Program-made: the position numbers and the translations under genes
Notes under the pieces: generated by a model
The model's database searches: none
The model's input: the letters and a program-made list of their open reading frames with translations, nothing else
Told to the model about the DNA's origin: nothing
Part shown: positions 12,701 to 27,700 of the stretch, piece after piece
How the letters are laid out: each line of letters begins with the position of its first letter
Position numbering within the stretch: the first letter of the stretch is position 1
Origin: Sarcophilus harrisii
Taxonomy: Eukaryota > Chordata > Mammalia > Dasyuromorphia > Dasyuridae
Assembly (NCBI RefSeq): GCF_902635505.1
Contig: NC_045427.1
Location: 58,306,539 to 58,370,538, forward strand
DNA: 64,000 bases
Reading direction: 5' to 3'

Positions 12701-15700
12701 TCTTAAATATCAAATGGACAACCCATCTTCACAAAAGGAAGCTTTGGTTACTATTTATTCAGTCTGTCAGCAAAACAGTAAGAAAATATGTTAACATTTC
12801 ATTAGGAATTTTTGTTTAATATTGTTGTATTTGAGTACAAAAATGTGTAATTTTTATATTCAAATAATATGTTGTCATTATTATCATTATAGATTTATTT
12901 TATCCTAAGGGAAACATTAGAGAAATGTAATTACTCTTTCATTTTGTTTACAATCCTCTAGGTGATGCAAGTATTTATTTTCGGGAAATTGGTGGTTTGA
13001 TGTTTGTAAAAAACCTTGCAAAATCAAGTATTCACAACCTGGTAAAAGAAGCGGCCTTATTTACATTAGGAGCAATTGCAGAGTGTAATGGTAAAATGTT
13101 ACCTAATTATTTTATCATTATTTAACCATTGTAATATATTTCTACAATGTCAGCAAATATTTAAAAATTACTTTTTTCTTAGTTTTCACACTATGTGGTT
13201 TTCTATGGATAATAGCTTAGTAAAAAAAAAAAAAAAAAATTCAAAGACTTAAAACTGCCCAGTATAAGAATTTACATACCATAACGATAAACTACTTTTC
13301 GACAAGCAATTTTTGCTAAACTAACAGTTTATCATTCCAGCTTTATTTTCCCTTACTCATTCCTTTAAACTTATTTTTATTCTAAAATTAGTTTCTATCT
13401 ACAGAAATTCAAATGCACATTTTAAAAGATATATAAAACTTCAACTTTAACTGTTTACAAATTTTTTATAGTTTGTATATTAACTTGTACAAGGTGGTAA
13501 CAAAAATGTTTTATTTCCATTTCTTCTTCTTAAATCTTTTTCCTCTGTTTTCCTAAGGATGTTGTCTCTTAGTAGTATTTATATCATTATAATCAGAATA
13601 TATTTTGAATCTACTTTCTTAACTGCATCATTTTACATTTTGTTTCATTTTTCATGTTTGACAGTTCTCGCATTGCAGTAATATACCATTATATCCAACC
13701 AGCTTTAAATTCCTTTAGTGGCTGGTTCTAGGAGTTGTATTGAATTCATCCACTAATCAAACATGTACTAAGCATCTTCTATTTTCCATTCACTATGTTT
13801 AGCAGCTAAGAAGAAACTAGATAGATAAATAAAGTATGTTCTCTTTCCTTTTGGAATTTATAAGGGATGTAGTTGGGTATATCTTAATCCCAAAATTATT
13901 TTTAAAAGCATATTGAATGTGTTTAGTGGACCTCTGATTTTGCCAAGGTAGAGAGCACCATTTAACAGATCAGCACCTCTTTGCAATTTATAGTCTTAAT
14001 CCCTTGGGGCATGACGAGGTTAGATATCTGACCCAGGATCACACAGACACAAGTATCAAAGGTAGGCCTTGAACCCAGGACCTTTCTGATGTCAGTAACC
14101 CCTCTCTTTCCATTCCACCAAGCTGCCTCTCATACTGTATATTACAATGAGAAAGGAAGGTCCCAAAGGATAATCACTTTTAAAAAGTGGTAGGGAAATA
14201 GTCATCAAACTATTGGTACAGCTATACCATAGTTTATATTCTTATTTCCTAATGTGAGGTTAAGTGGTTCTCCCTTGATAATTTGTTATGTGCCTTATGT
14301 TTCCTAAACACATTAAGATTTTTTTTCTGATTTTATTCTGAGTTTTCATTTGTCCAAGTTTTCAATAAGATGGATTTTTTGGGGGGGATAATAGAGCCAT
14401 GAGTATGATTCACATATAATTGCCCAGGATAGGGATTACTCAAGTCTACCAATTAAATCATTACTAATCAATTAGAAATCGTTGTATAGTTAATCTATAT
14501 ATTCACAAAAGTAATTATATAGTTGGGGTTCTTTTGTTAAATTATGTTCATTTTATAAATGGTTACTTATGCGAAGTAATTTAAATTTTGTATTTTTTAT
14601 TTCAGTTTATTGTCAGCAAACTTTGTGCACTTCAGAATTTTTTGAAGACATTATTTGGTTTCTGTCTAAGCATGAATCTAATATAAATTTGAAAAGAATG
14701 TCTGTTTATGTGATATTGGTCCTGGTTTCAAATAATAGTAGGTATCTTTTTTTTGCTATTGTAGAATTTAAAATTAAAATTTAATATATTTTTCTCAAAC
14801 CTTTAATTTTGACTCTTCACAGTTTTTTTTCCTCTATAGTTTTGGGAAATTATCAGAGAGAAATTATGAACACATATTTTTAATATTAAGGAAAGTTAAA
14901 TAATATGGGTTCTTTGTATATACACCACATACACACACACACACACACACATACAGCAGTCAAACAACAAGTTGTTTTGTCCATCTAATACAAAGTAACT
15001 ATTTTAGTACTAAATGATTGGCATTGATTTTACCTCTCAATTGATAAGTTGTTTAGGCATTTTTGGAAACATAATTTTAGGAGTATGTATTTTCTTAAGG
15101 TGCTTTATCAAGAATTGAATTTGAGGATTGCTGTATTTGATTTATGAAATTTAAGCTTAATCCCTCTTACTTTTCTTCCTTAAAATAGAACTCACCTAAA
15201 GAGGGGTAAATGGGTGATGTAATGGATAAACTAGGGAAATCAGTGTTCAAATTTTAGCTCTTTTACCTATCATTTATTTGTCCTCTTGGAACCTGTTTTT
15301 TATTTTTATATATTTATTCTTTTTTTTTTTTTTTTTTTTTTGCTGAGGCAATTGGGGTTAATTAACTTGCCCAGGGTCACATAGCTAGAAAAACTTAAGT
15401 GTCTGAGGCCAGATTTGAGCTCAGGTCCTCCTGACTTCAGGGTTAGTTCTCTGTCCACTACACCAACTAGCTGCTGTAGCATCTTTTTTAAATGACAAGG
15501 TTGGACTAGATTATCTTCAAAATAATTTTGACTTTGAATTTTATGATCCTGGCCTCTTTGCTTTATAAATAGAAACAGTATAAAATTAATACTGGTCATT
15601 TTATGGGAGATTGAGAGGATGTTAACATGAACTTAATGCTTAAGTTCTATTTTTGGTTGTTGAAGACTTAGAGAATAATCTTGGTCATCAAAACCATTTT

Positions 15701-18700
15701 ATGCTTATTTTTAGGGAATGGACAGACTCTTGTGAGGGAGACAGGCTGTGTTGGTATCCTGCTTCAATTTTTCAGGTGAGCAGATACAAGATATTTATTT
15801 AAAAATAACTGACATTTCAGTCTTAATACATTCGAAGTCATTGGATGTGCTTGTTCCCTAATAGAACAGCTCTTTCCATGTTGGAGATGGATTTGTCAAA
15901 TGAAACCACTTTCCAGAGTTATCAGCTGTGGTCTTCAGTGTGCAGTGCTTTATGTGCGTGTGTAAATAATCCTCAAAACGGTAATGATCTCAAGTATTTA
16001 ATTAGATAATTTCAGAGGTTACAGTTGGAGCATTTTTGCTTTCTTCCTTCCTTCTATTCAACCTTTCTAAACTTCTATTTAAGCTGTAAGCTCCTTGAAG
16101 ACACATAACCACAGCTGCTTTAATCTATTTTTTCAGTGTCTAACATAGTGCTGTGTATAATATATGCATAAATGTTTGCTGAACTTAAATTTTAGTTCTA
16201 AAAATAAACTTAAAAACAAAAATGAAAACTTAATTGCTAAGTAACTCATGCTTCAAATAGAAATTTTTTAGCAAACCTAAAATAAATCATATTTGATCTT
16301 AATTTATTTTAGATGTTAACCAGAAAATTTGCAGTTCAGTTTTTCAACATGCAAATAAATGGCTGCAGAGCTGTATAAAACCTGAGATAATTCGCCCTCT
16401 TTGCTCATTTATTTGCCTGACTGTTGCAAATAACAGTAAGTATTTATTTTGTAATTGTTGCACTTAGAATAACAGATTTCTTTTAAGAAGAAACATTTAT
16501 TTTAGTTCAGTAATTTGCTTATAATGTATATTTATCACATACTTGGGAAAATATTGAAGGTGAGACTACCAGATGGTACAGTTGATGAAGCAACAGCCCC
16601 AAAGTTAGGAGGACCTGAGTTTCAATCTGATCTCACATACTTTATTCTTTTTCTTTTTCTTTCTTCTTCTTTTTTGCTGAGGCATTTAGGGTTAAGTGAC
16701 TTGCCCAGGGTCATACAGCTAGGAAATGTTAAGTGTCTAGGCCAGATTTGAACTAGGTCCTCCTGACTTCAGGGCTGGTGCTCTAACCACTGCACCACCT
16801 AGCTGCTTTGATCTCAGTTACTTAACACTCACTATCTATGAGACCCTGGACAAGTCACTTAATGCCACCCGCCTTGCTCCATCAAAAAACCTTTCTATTT
16901 CTCCTCCATACCACAACTCATTTTTCTCTTTCTTATTCAGTCTGTTTCCTTTGTTTTTACCTTTGATATCTTCCCAGAGCTAGCCCAACCAATCAGGCTC
17001 TTCCTGCCACCCTTATCTTCAGCCTTCCTCTACTGGCTCCTTTATACTACCTACAAATTTGCACAGGTTTCCCATCCTTAAAAATTCTTTGCTTAATCCT
17101 GCCATCCTCTCACACTGTCATCCTATATCTCTCCTGCCTTTCATTGCCAGACTCTGGTACTCACTGCCCCTACTTCCACACACCCCATTCACTTTTCAGT
17201 CCCTGACTTTTGATCTCATTATCTTTCTGAAATTGTCATCTCACAAGTTTTAAGCAATATCTAATCTTTAGTTAAATAGATCAGTGGCAGAATGCCTGGC
17301 CATATTTTACGTGGACAAGTACAGTAAGCTACTAATTGATCTGGCTTCCTATCACTTCTCCAATCTAGCTTTTACATATCTATGAAGTCTATCTTCTTAA
17401 GTACAGTTTTGACCTTCATTGGATCCATCTTGCCTCTAGAATAAAATCCAAAGAAAAGCATATATTTTAAGGCATGTTATAGTCTGACCCCAACCTAAAT
17501 TCCCAGACTGATTTCATGTAATTCTCATATTCCAGCCATACTTGTCAATTGCTTTCCCCTCCCTCAGTTTAATGTTTCCTCCTTTGTTCTGTGTATTCAC
17601 ACATGAAAAACATACATTGTATTCAGAATCAAAAGACTTTTTAGTTTTTAATCTTGGCTCTGGGAAGGGTTCCTCTCATCTCCAAGTCTTGGGAGTCTAT
17701 GGACATTTATTAAATACTTTTTATGTGTAAGGCTCCATTCTCTACCCTGCATCTGTGTGACATGGAGCCAGTCAGAAGCCTCAGGTTTCTTCTTCTAAAA
17801 TGAGCCTCTGCAGACCCTTTCCACTTTACATTTTTGATTCTTTGTTCTGTTCCTGAAATACAGTTCTCATCTCTGCCTCTAAATATCTTTGCTTTCTTCA
17901 AAGAAGATAGCCAGTATGGTACGATGGCAAGACTACTGGGATTGAACTCTAAAAGCTTGGTTCCAAATCCAGATTCTCATACTCACTGTCTGCATATAAG
18001 GTTTTGGACAAGTCCTTTAACTTACCTGGGCTCCAATTTTCTTCCTCAGCATCTCTCCTCCATTTATGTGCAGCTTTTTGGTCTATGAGGTGCTTTACCT
18101 AAATTAGAACATTTGGTCCTTAAAACAATTCTACTGTGGTAAAGCAAATTATCTTTTGTGGATGAAGAAATTGGGGCTCAGTGACTGGCCCAAAGTCATT
18201 AAGTTTCTCTCGGTCTAAATTTCCTTATCTGTAGAATGAGATGGGAAAAGGGAGGGCATTAGTTTTAGTTGACTTTTAGAGTTCTTTCTAGTTTTATACT
18301 AGAAGGGGAAAAACTAGAAAACTCAGTTATTTTGTAAAAGTATTCCATCAAATATATCTTAAAAAGATTTATATGCTTAAGAAAAACACACTGGCCTGCA
18401 TTAATGTAGAGTTATTAATGGCAATTATCTACATTCCAAGGTATAAAAGGACTAGCCTTGTTTCAAATGTAGAGAAAACATGATTCTGTAAATTGTAATT
18501 ATTGGATACTACTCTCATGAGGTTTTTGCTTTCCCTTTGAACCTTAGAATTCAGCTTAAAGGACATGGATATAGGATGGCATATTGTCAGCAGATTGGTG
18601 AGAAATGGAGAATAGTAGAAATGCTGAGCTTGTATAGTATGACACAGAGTGACCCAAGATGTTTCTCACTTTGCAAGTGTATGTTCTATATTTGAGATAT

Positions 18701-21700
18701 ACTTTAAAAAAATTGATGAAAGCTCATGTTTCTATAGTCATATAGATATTCCTTTTGAAGCCTAACTTTTATCAAAATTCTCTTGAATTCTTACCTTGTC
18801 CTGGAAATTTTTCTTATAGTTTCATTTCCAAGTGTAGAAAATTTTGAAAAGATTCTTCTCCCTTATTTAAATCTTTATATTCCTTAAGAACACTATAGTA
18901 AAAATAGCCTTGTTTCTTTAATTATACTTGTAGTTAATTCATGGAAGTACAGTTGTGCTGGGGAAAAGGAAGTCATGGCAGAATAATAATTAGTGACCAC
19001 ACATGTAACTAAATCTATAATTAGATCCTCACTTTCCTCAGCTAGGAAGCCATTCCAGAGAATGTCATCAGGGGAAGGAAAAAACATTTGGGCAAGAATA
19101 GACAAGTAAGCCAGGTTCTGGATTTAGCAAAAAAAAATAAAGGTGTCTTTCCCCACTAGAGAACCAATTACTTATTGAGTCATGGTGGCTGTATTTGCAG
19201 AGAGTATTAGAAAATAAATATATGTTACAAGTTTACTAAGAATAAATGCTACTTACTTGTATTTCTTAATATAGTAATGATATAGTCTAAGAACTAATAA
19301 GAGCATTAACTGTGGAATGAAAGAAATGTTCTTGGACAAAAGTTTATTACTTTGTCCTATGTTTGGACTTGTTGGAATCATTATTGTTGTTCATTCATTT
19401 CACTTCTAGCTGACTCTTCATGACTCCATTTGGGATTTTTTTTTACAAAGTTACTGGAGTAGTTTGCCATTTCCTTCTCCAGCTCATTCCTTCTCTATAC
19501 CCAGAAGAACTGAAGCAGAGTTAAGTGGCTCGTCCGGGGTCACATAGCTATTGTCTGAGACCAGATTTGAACTCAGGAAGATGAGTCTTCCTAACTCCAG
19601 ATCCAGACTCTATCCACCATGCCACCAAGCTTCCCTAGGATTGAATAAATTAGGAATAGACAAAATGGGCAGATTGATGATTACAATAGCAAACTAAATA
19701 AGTGAATCTATTCATTGTGATTCTACCAGGTCCTTTAAATTTGGAACTTCAAAGTTCACCAAATTAACCTCCCTAGAGAAGTAAAGAGAAAATATTTCTT
19801 TATAGTAGAAGAAAAAATGATCTACCTAACATGCTTGTAGAAAAGCATATATATATATGTATATATACTTTAAGAATTGATTTGTAATTGATAAGTGCAT
19901 AAATGTTATTACAAGGATTTTCTTCTACATTCCAATTCAAGTTCAATTCAACATTTATTAAGCACCCATCACCACTGAAGAATTTTGAATCAGGGAGTAA
20001 CATAATGAAATTTTGCCTTATGAAGATTTTGGGGGCGGTCATCTCTTAGGGATAGATCAGAGATAGTGATGGTAAGGACATTAATGAGAATACTATTGCA
20101 GTTATCCAAGGCTTAATGCATTTTGCATAATGCCTCCTACAAAGAGAAGCATCTGGAGAATCTCACCATCTAATAAGGTACCCCTCTTAAATCTGGATCC
20201 CACATTAGACATTTTTCCTCACAGTGGTAAACACCTTTGGAGAATACATAGCTCCCTTGTCTTATGCCTTTCTTGATATTAATATTGGAGGATCACTGAC
20301 TGAAATCAGAGGATTATTGTCTTTCAAAGACTCTTGTATAGTTTCTATACATATAGGAACTTCTGGTTGGAGAGAGCTTTTAATGTGTCATTTTCCTTTT
20401 TCTATTGCTTCCTTTTTTGTAGTCAGTAAGCATAGTGAGATTTTTGGATTTACTATCCCTTTCAGGCACTTGTGTGTCAGTAAAGATATGATCAGCTATA
20501 GAAAATCATTTGTAAAAAGATTGCCTATTTCTTTTTCATATTTATGTCAAGGATGTCCTTCATTTCAGTACTGACTAACCTCGATTAAGTGGTCATATTT
20601 TTACTTTAGAATATTAACAGAGAATTCTAATTGATCATATGACATTTGAATAAATAGGTAAGCCAGAGAAATTATTCTTACAAAAATTTCTAGTGATGAG
20701 AAAGCAGATATATGGGTCTGAATTTCTGGCTGTTTTCTCAATCACACTTTTTTAATAGCAATAATATCTGCATTTTTTTTCAAAACATTTGGTAATCTTC
20801 CTTGCTTTTAGATACCTTAAATCCTTCAGCACCCTTAAAATGGTCTCATCTATAGAGCATGGATGTTTCTCTCTATATGTGAGCTATTCTAGCTGCTCTT
20901 TCCACTTTTTTTTTTTTTTAGTGCCATTTCTATTTTTTCATGTAGCCACAAATCTGGTGATTTCATTCACATATTTTAAAAAATTCTTATTTTATTGCTC
21001 TTTTGTTTTTTTCTTATCACCTTCATTTCTAAGTATATTTCTGTCCTAGGAGTTATCTGTTGTAACAAAAATGAAAAAGAGGAAAAAAGCAATTCGTCAA
21101 AATCAACGCCTCAATTATGTCTGAAAATTGATTTGGGAAGGGGAAGGGAGTTATCTCAGTCAACCCTGACTCTGCATCTAAGGACTGGATGGACCTTTTC
21201 TCTCCATAAGATAGACAAAATGCTAATTTATATAAGCTTCTTCCTTCCAGGATCTCTTGTTGCCTTAGGATATCATAAGCTTATTCTTTCTCAAACTTCA
21301 GAGAAGGAATTGAGTCAGCAAAGAAGTTGGGTCAGGCATATTCAACTTGGTATCTGAGATGATCGTCTCAGATGGAATCTTTGTGGCATATAGGCTGAAA
21401 TATTTCATTTTTAGGAATTAGTAAAATAGGTCAGAATAGAGCGTGCCGCTGTGTGGTGCAAGAAATTCAGAGAGGAATCCTGTAAATCTGGGCTCTCGTT
21501 GGGATTGGATTTGAAGCTTTTGCCTTCTATCATCTCAGATATAATTGAGGTGTTGATTTTGAATTTCAATTATGTAACCGTGGCTCTACAGATAGAGAAG
21601 AACTTTTGGAGAAAAGGGTCTCCTAGGCCCTAGGAAATGAGGGAAAGAAGGGGACATAGGTACAATTGTGGCCCCCTCTTACTTGGGCTCTTGGTGTAGT

Positions 21701-24700
21701 TATAGAGGACTGAAGCATGGTGGTTTTCCCAGATAAAAGCTAGCATTTACATAGTACTTTAATATCTTATGTCATTTTATCCTCACAACAAGCCTGAGAA
21801 GTAGGCATTATTATTATCTCCATTTTATAAATGAGAAAACTGAGGCTGAAAGAGATTAAATTACTTGGCCAGGTCTCCTGGCTAAGGAAATACCTGAGGC
21901 AATATTTGAATTCAGATCTTTCTTCAAATCTAGCACTTTATTCCTTATGCCATTAGTTGTCTAACATTGGTAAACTGGTGCAAGTTAGTGGGTTTCAAGG
22001 TGAGGAAGGTCTCTAAAATCTAAGAGGGAAATGTAATGCTGGAGAAACTGAGGCAAGATAGAGATTAGAGAATATTTAATAATTTATTTAAAAGAGAGAT
22101 TTACTGGGACCAGATGGATCCATGGTTTGGTCCCAGGGCTGAATGCAACTATCATCTCCAAGAATCCAGCAAACAGTGTGAGTTCTCAATGACATAAAAT
22201 ACACATGGCTCAGACTCAGGGGGTAGACTAAGGCAGGGGCGGAGTCCGGGTGCTGAGAGCAGGAACGGGAGAGGGGGAATGGAGAGAGGCATCTTGATAA
22301 GATAGTCTCTGATATTCTGATAGGTTGGGATGGGCAGAGGTATTCTGGTATTCTAAAACATAAGATCTTTTATCCTTATCAAATATTCTGATTAAGAGGG
22401 AGGGGTTGTTTGCACAGGACAATTATAAACTGAGGCAGAACACTTAGGGAAACTGAGGCAGGACTGGGTCAGGATAATTAGGGAAACTGAGTAAGGACAA
22501 TAAAAGATAACTGTGGCATAACATTGAGAATTCTTCTTCTATGTACCCTCCACCCATCTGTCTTACCAGCTCCCATTGCAGGCAAATGGCTTTCTTTAAC
22601 TGTCATGCTTGTTCAACATTTCATTGACTTGTGAACTACTTTAAACTAAATATGTGGAAAAAGTAACTGCTATTATATTTAGTATATAAATATGTAAAAT
22701 CATAATTAACTTTATTTAGTTGATAATAAGGTGCTAAGATCTTATTACTTTATTTTCTGAGTATATGTGCAGGAGTATTTCATATCTATTGGTGGACTGG
22801 CCGTATTATCTGAAGTTCTGATAAAGCTGGAACATGATTCCCATGACAATGTGGCCAGTGCTAAGCTGGCCGTGGTGGTAACCAAGACCCTGGATGCCTG
22901 CATTGCTGACAATCGTGAGTGACAGAATCCAACATCTGTGTTTCACACTACAGAATGGCAATTGAGAGATGAACTTTATGTTTGGTTTCTGAGTGTTGGT
23001 GATGGTAGAGAAGTTATTCATGCTTTGTTGAACCAAAAATTGATGTGAAATAAAGGTTTCATGATAGTAACTAAATGCTAAAAGAACAAGAAGAAGAGTC
23101 TGTGCAGTTTATGCTCTCCTTACTTACTTGGTGTGAATATAAGTGTAGTACTTCCCAATAAGTGAGATTAGTCAGAGAATAATTCAGTTAAATTAATAAG
23201 TTTTTTAAGCACCTGTTTTCTATAAGACATTGCTAGGTACTAGAGCTACAGTAATAAAAATGAAACATTTTCTCCTCTTGAAGAGTAAACATTCTGCTGT
23301 GGATTCAACATCAGTTCTGTATTAATTGCATCCCTGTGTGCCTTGCTCTTTGAGTTAGAGGATAAAAGTGAGATAGTCTTTGCCTCCAGGGAGTTTCCAT
23401 TCTACGAGGGAGAAATAGTGTGCATTTAGATAAGTAATTGTGAAGTGTATGTGTTGGTGGGAGAGAGCACAAATAGTGGATCTGGAAAGGTTGGGCTGCA
23501 AATGGCATTAAAGCTAATCCTTGAGGGGTGCTTGAGATCCCAGGAAATGGAGAAGAGGAAGGACAAAATTGCAGGCATAGATAGACCTGGAGACAGGAGG
23601 CAGAATGTCACATGTGGAGAATAGCACAGAGGCCATAGAACGTGAGAGAGAAATGACTGTGAAATGCAGTCTGAAAAATAGACTGGAGCTAAATCGTAAA
23701 ATGTTTTGGGTTTCAAACAAAGGGGTTTGTTTATACCTTATCCTAGAGAAAAGGAGGAGGGCCATGATTAGATTGTGCTTTAGATTGATCACTTTGGCAG
23801 CAGTGTAGAGGATGGGTTGTCAAGGGGAGAGACTGAATACAGAAAGATTAGACTGCTATTGTGGTAATTCAGGCAGGAAGTGATGAGGGTCTGAACTAGG
23901 GTAATGGCTATGTGATTTTTCAAGAAGGGTACAAATATGAGAGGCAGAGCTGGAATTAACAAAGCTTGTCTACAGAGATGCATTTCTGTTCATTTTCTAA
24001 TTAACAGCATTAACAGAGCATTGTTATTGTTGTTGTTTGTCCTTTGTTCTTGAAAAGGGCCAATGACATCAAGAAGATGATGTCATGGCTTGCAAGTAAA
24101 TTGGATTTAAGTGAGGGTTGCCAGCAGTCATCAGTCTCACCTTCTCTGGAGCTATCTGGGTCCAGTGGCAAGATAGACTAGTTCAGGATGACTGGAGACG
24201 GCTCTTAATGCAGTACCTGGCCAATAATTATATTACATCTGAATATACAATTGATAATTTTTATTTGGATTATGTGTCAGACAGTAGCAGACATGATTAA
24301 TTCCTATCATCTTGAAACTTCAAATATTTTGAGCATGAATTGAGGAGTAAGAAAAATCAGTATAAGCTTCCTGTTTCAGGAATTCAGCTAACAGGAAAAA
24401 AAAGTTACCATTATATGAATTGTACTTCACAATTATCTGAATTGGGCACCAAAGAAAAGGAAAGAGAAAACTTAACAATTTGTTATAGTGGTTCAGTGAT
24501 TAAAAGTCTTATTTTTAGAAACTAATAAAGCAATGTGCTTTTGTAGTGTATGTGTTTTAAACCTAAAGTTTTAGTTTTGGATTTAAAGACCCCATCTTGG
24601 GCTCTCTTCACTTTTCTCCTTGCATGTTCTTGCTAACCTCATCAGCCCCTGTAGATTTAAGGATCATATCTTTGCAGATGACCCCCAGATCTCCATATCC

Positions 24701-27700
24701 AGTCCCAGCCTCTTCCCTGAGATTTGATCCCCACATCACCATATGCCTATTTGTTGTGTCATTTCAAAATGAATGTCACAGAGACATTTTAAAGTCTATG
24801 AGACCAAAGCAGAGTCCATTATCTGTCACGTTTTTCCAAACTTTACTGTTTCTGTCAAAAATCCTCGCTGTTTCTTTTGTGTGTTTTCCTATTTATCACT
24901 TCAGTATTATCCTCAACTCAGTTTTCCTTACTCCCCATATCCAATCAAGTGTCAAATCTTGTTCTTTTTACCTTACCAACATCCTTCCCTTTCCACATTC
25001 ACAAACCATCACCCTAGTCCAGGTTCTCATCACTGCTCACTTAGATTATTACTGTGATCTCCTAATCAGACTCCCCATCTTCCAAGAAAATCTATGATAT
25101 TTTCCTAAAGTCAAATTGATCGTTTTATTTCCTTATCCATTAATAACCAGTGTCTCTGTAGTGCCTCTAGGATAAAATATAAACTCTTCTGACTTTTAAA
25201 TAAATGTCTTCACAACTTGGTTCTAAACTTTTTTCAGTATTATAGCACATTATACATTCTACAATTCAGTCACACTGGCCTTTCTGCTCTTGTAACCCAC
25301 AGAACCCTATATCTCCCATTATGTGCTTTTGTATTGGCTGCTTCATTATATTTATATATATAAAGATATCCTTTTCCTCTGGTTTATAGAATTTTTCTCT
25401 TTTTTGAGACTCAGCTCAAGAACTACTCTCTGTATGAAGCTTGCCTTTAATCTCCAACTGATGATACCCTCTTCCTTAACTTCCTTGCTTTTTGAGGGGG
25501 GTATTTATTCTATATGTGTTTCTATTTATACTTATTTTTTCTCCCACTAGAATGTTAGCTCCATTAAGACTAGGGATCATCTCATTCTTTTTTTTATTTT
25601 TCTTTATTTTTATGCCAAGTACCTAACACAGTAGATGTTTAATAAATGTCTTTTGGTCATTCCTTTTATCACCTCTGTTAGATAGATAGTCTTTTATTTT
25701 ATAGTTAGAGAAATTGAAATTCATGGGAGCTAAGTCACTTGACCAAGGTTACTCAGCTCCTAAGTGGTAAAGCCTTGACTCATAGGATGGTAGAACTGGA
25801 AGGGATGATAGAATAATCTCATTTAGCTCCCCTATTTCAAGAGGAAGGGAAGTGAATTGCCCAAAATCATTTAATTAGTGAAGGACAGAATGAGAACTTG
25901 AAGCCAGGATGTGGTAACTGTCATGCCAGTATTCTCTCTACTCTATTGTTTCTGGGTCTACTAATGGTTAATGAGAGATATGAAAGTTGGAAGGAATTAC
26001 TGTCAGAAAGCAGCCTTACATTATTAATAGTGTGATCACGACTTGGTCACACATTTCTGATGCTGAGATTTCAGAGGCCTGGCCAGATTAAGAAGAATAT
26101 GTTATCATATAATCTGTATGACATTTATCATGCAACAGGATTCCCAGTAACCAGATATCCAGATGTTCAGATGAGCCTGAGAGAGAAAGTTTTCTTTGTT
26201 CGGAGGATAACCTTCATAGTGGGCTTATGGAAAGAAGTTTCATTCAGGCAGTTATGACTCTCTACACACTTCCAAGAGCCCAGAGGAGTTAGAGAAAACT
26301 TAGAAAAATAGGCAATATACATATGTTTGAAGTTATCTAATTTTTAATATTCCTTTTTTGATCTTCTACACCTACAGCTGCTGTTGGAGTAGTGTTAGCC
26401 AAATATCACATTGTCTCAAAGCTTCTGACATTGCTACTTCATGAGAGTCTGGATTCAGGAGAAAAGTTTAGCATTATTCTTACACTTGGCCATTGCACAG
26501 AGGCTTGTGGTAAGTATAGGGTTTCATTAGTAAACTTGATAACATTGATGATTAGGAAAGCATTTCCTACTTTTGTTCCCCAGGAAGCCTGAATCAGCAT
26601 GGAAGAGTGGCAAGAAATCTAGGCTTGTAGCAGGAGTCCTGATTCAAATCCTGGCTTTTCTTATAATATAGAATGAAATGATCTTTAGGGTCCCTTCTAG
26701 CTGTAGAATATTTCCTGGCCTGCATTCTCCTGAGAATCTCCACAAAATTTTCCTGGTCTTTAACAGATTCACATCCTGTCATTTTCTTTTTCTTTATTTT
26801 GATTTCCCCATTTTAGATTTGAACTGGATATTTCACTGGAATATTAATCAACAGAAAATAAAATTGATATGACATGTTAACATATTTCCAATCTGATTAG
26901 CTAATTGTAAGTCAGTTATGTTGTGCAGTAAGTCGACAGATGCTGGATCTGAAGTCAGGAAGATCTGATTTAAAATTCTACCAAAAATTTATTAGCTGTA
27001 TGATCCTGGGCAAGTCACTTAAACCACTGCCTGCCTCAGTTTTCCTCATGTAAAATGGGGATAACAATAGTCTTTTTTTCAAGATTGTTGTGAGGATCAA
27101 GTAGGATAATGTTTGCAAAGTTCTTTGCAAACCTTAAAGCACAATAGAAATTATAAGTATTATTTTATAAGAAAGAATTTAAAATAGGTTCAATCAACTA
27201 TAAATTACAGTGTGGTTTACTTATAGGACTCTTAAAATTTCCATCTTTTCAAATGGTTATTCAAACTTGGGGATATAATTTCAGAAAACAAAAACAATGA
27301 ATATCAAATATAAATAAGTGAAAAACTTAAAATTGTAGGGAAAATATACAAGGAAAAAGTAAAGAATTAAGAAAAAATGGTTATTGTTCATAAGATATTT
27401 ATCAAGTACTTTGTTAAATATATTTTAGAAATTTTATTTATACAAATCTAACTTCCTAATACTTTGTAAAGTATTAGCCACATTATTTTAACAGATATTT
27501 ACCATGAGTTTATGTGTGCCCAATGTTGTGCTTAAAGCTATGGGACATAAGAATAACAGAAGATATATATTCCCTGTCCCTGTTTATAGTCAAATAAGGT
27601 AGATAAGACTTGTATATGCAAAATAAAAATATTTTGAGCAATGTAAGCCAGAAAGCATAATGAAGTTTAAAGTTATGTTTAATTCTAAGTATTATTGGAA

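Noticed and set aside
14569-14784. Frame opening upstream of TERB1 exon 4.
   Set aside because: It is exon 4 plus intron read-through on both sides; the splice sites define the true limits.
20224-20574. 116-codon open frame, plus strand.
   Set aside because: Antisense to an RTE reverse-transcriptase fragment; the recognisable motif is on the other strand.
24597-25097. 166-codon open frame, plus strand.
   Set aside because: Lies in an L2 LINE remnant and shows no start context or splice partners. Its neighbouring frames are as open.
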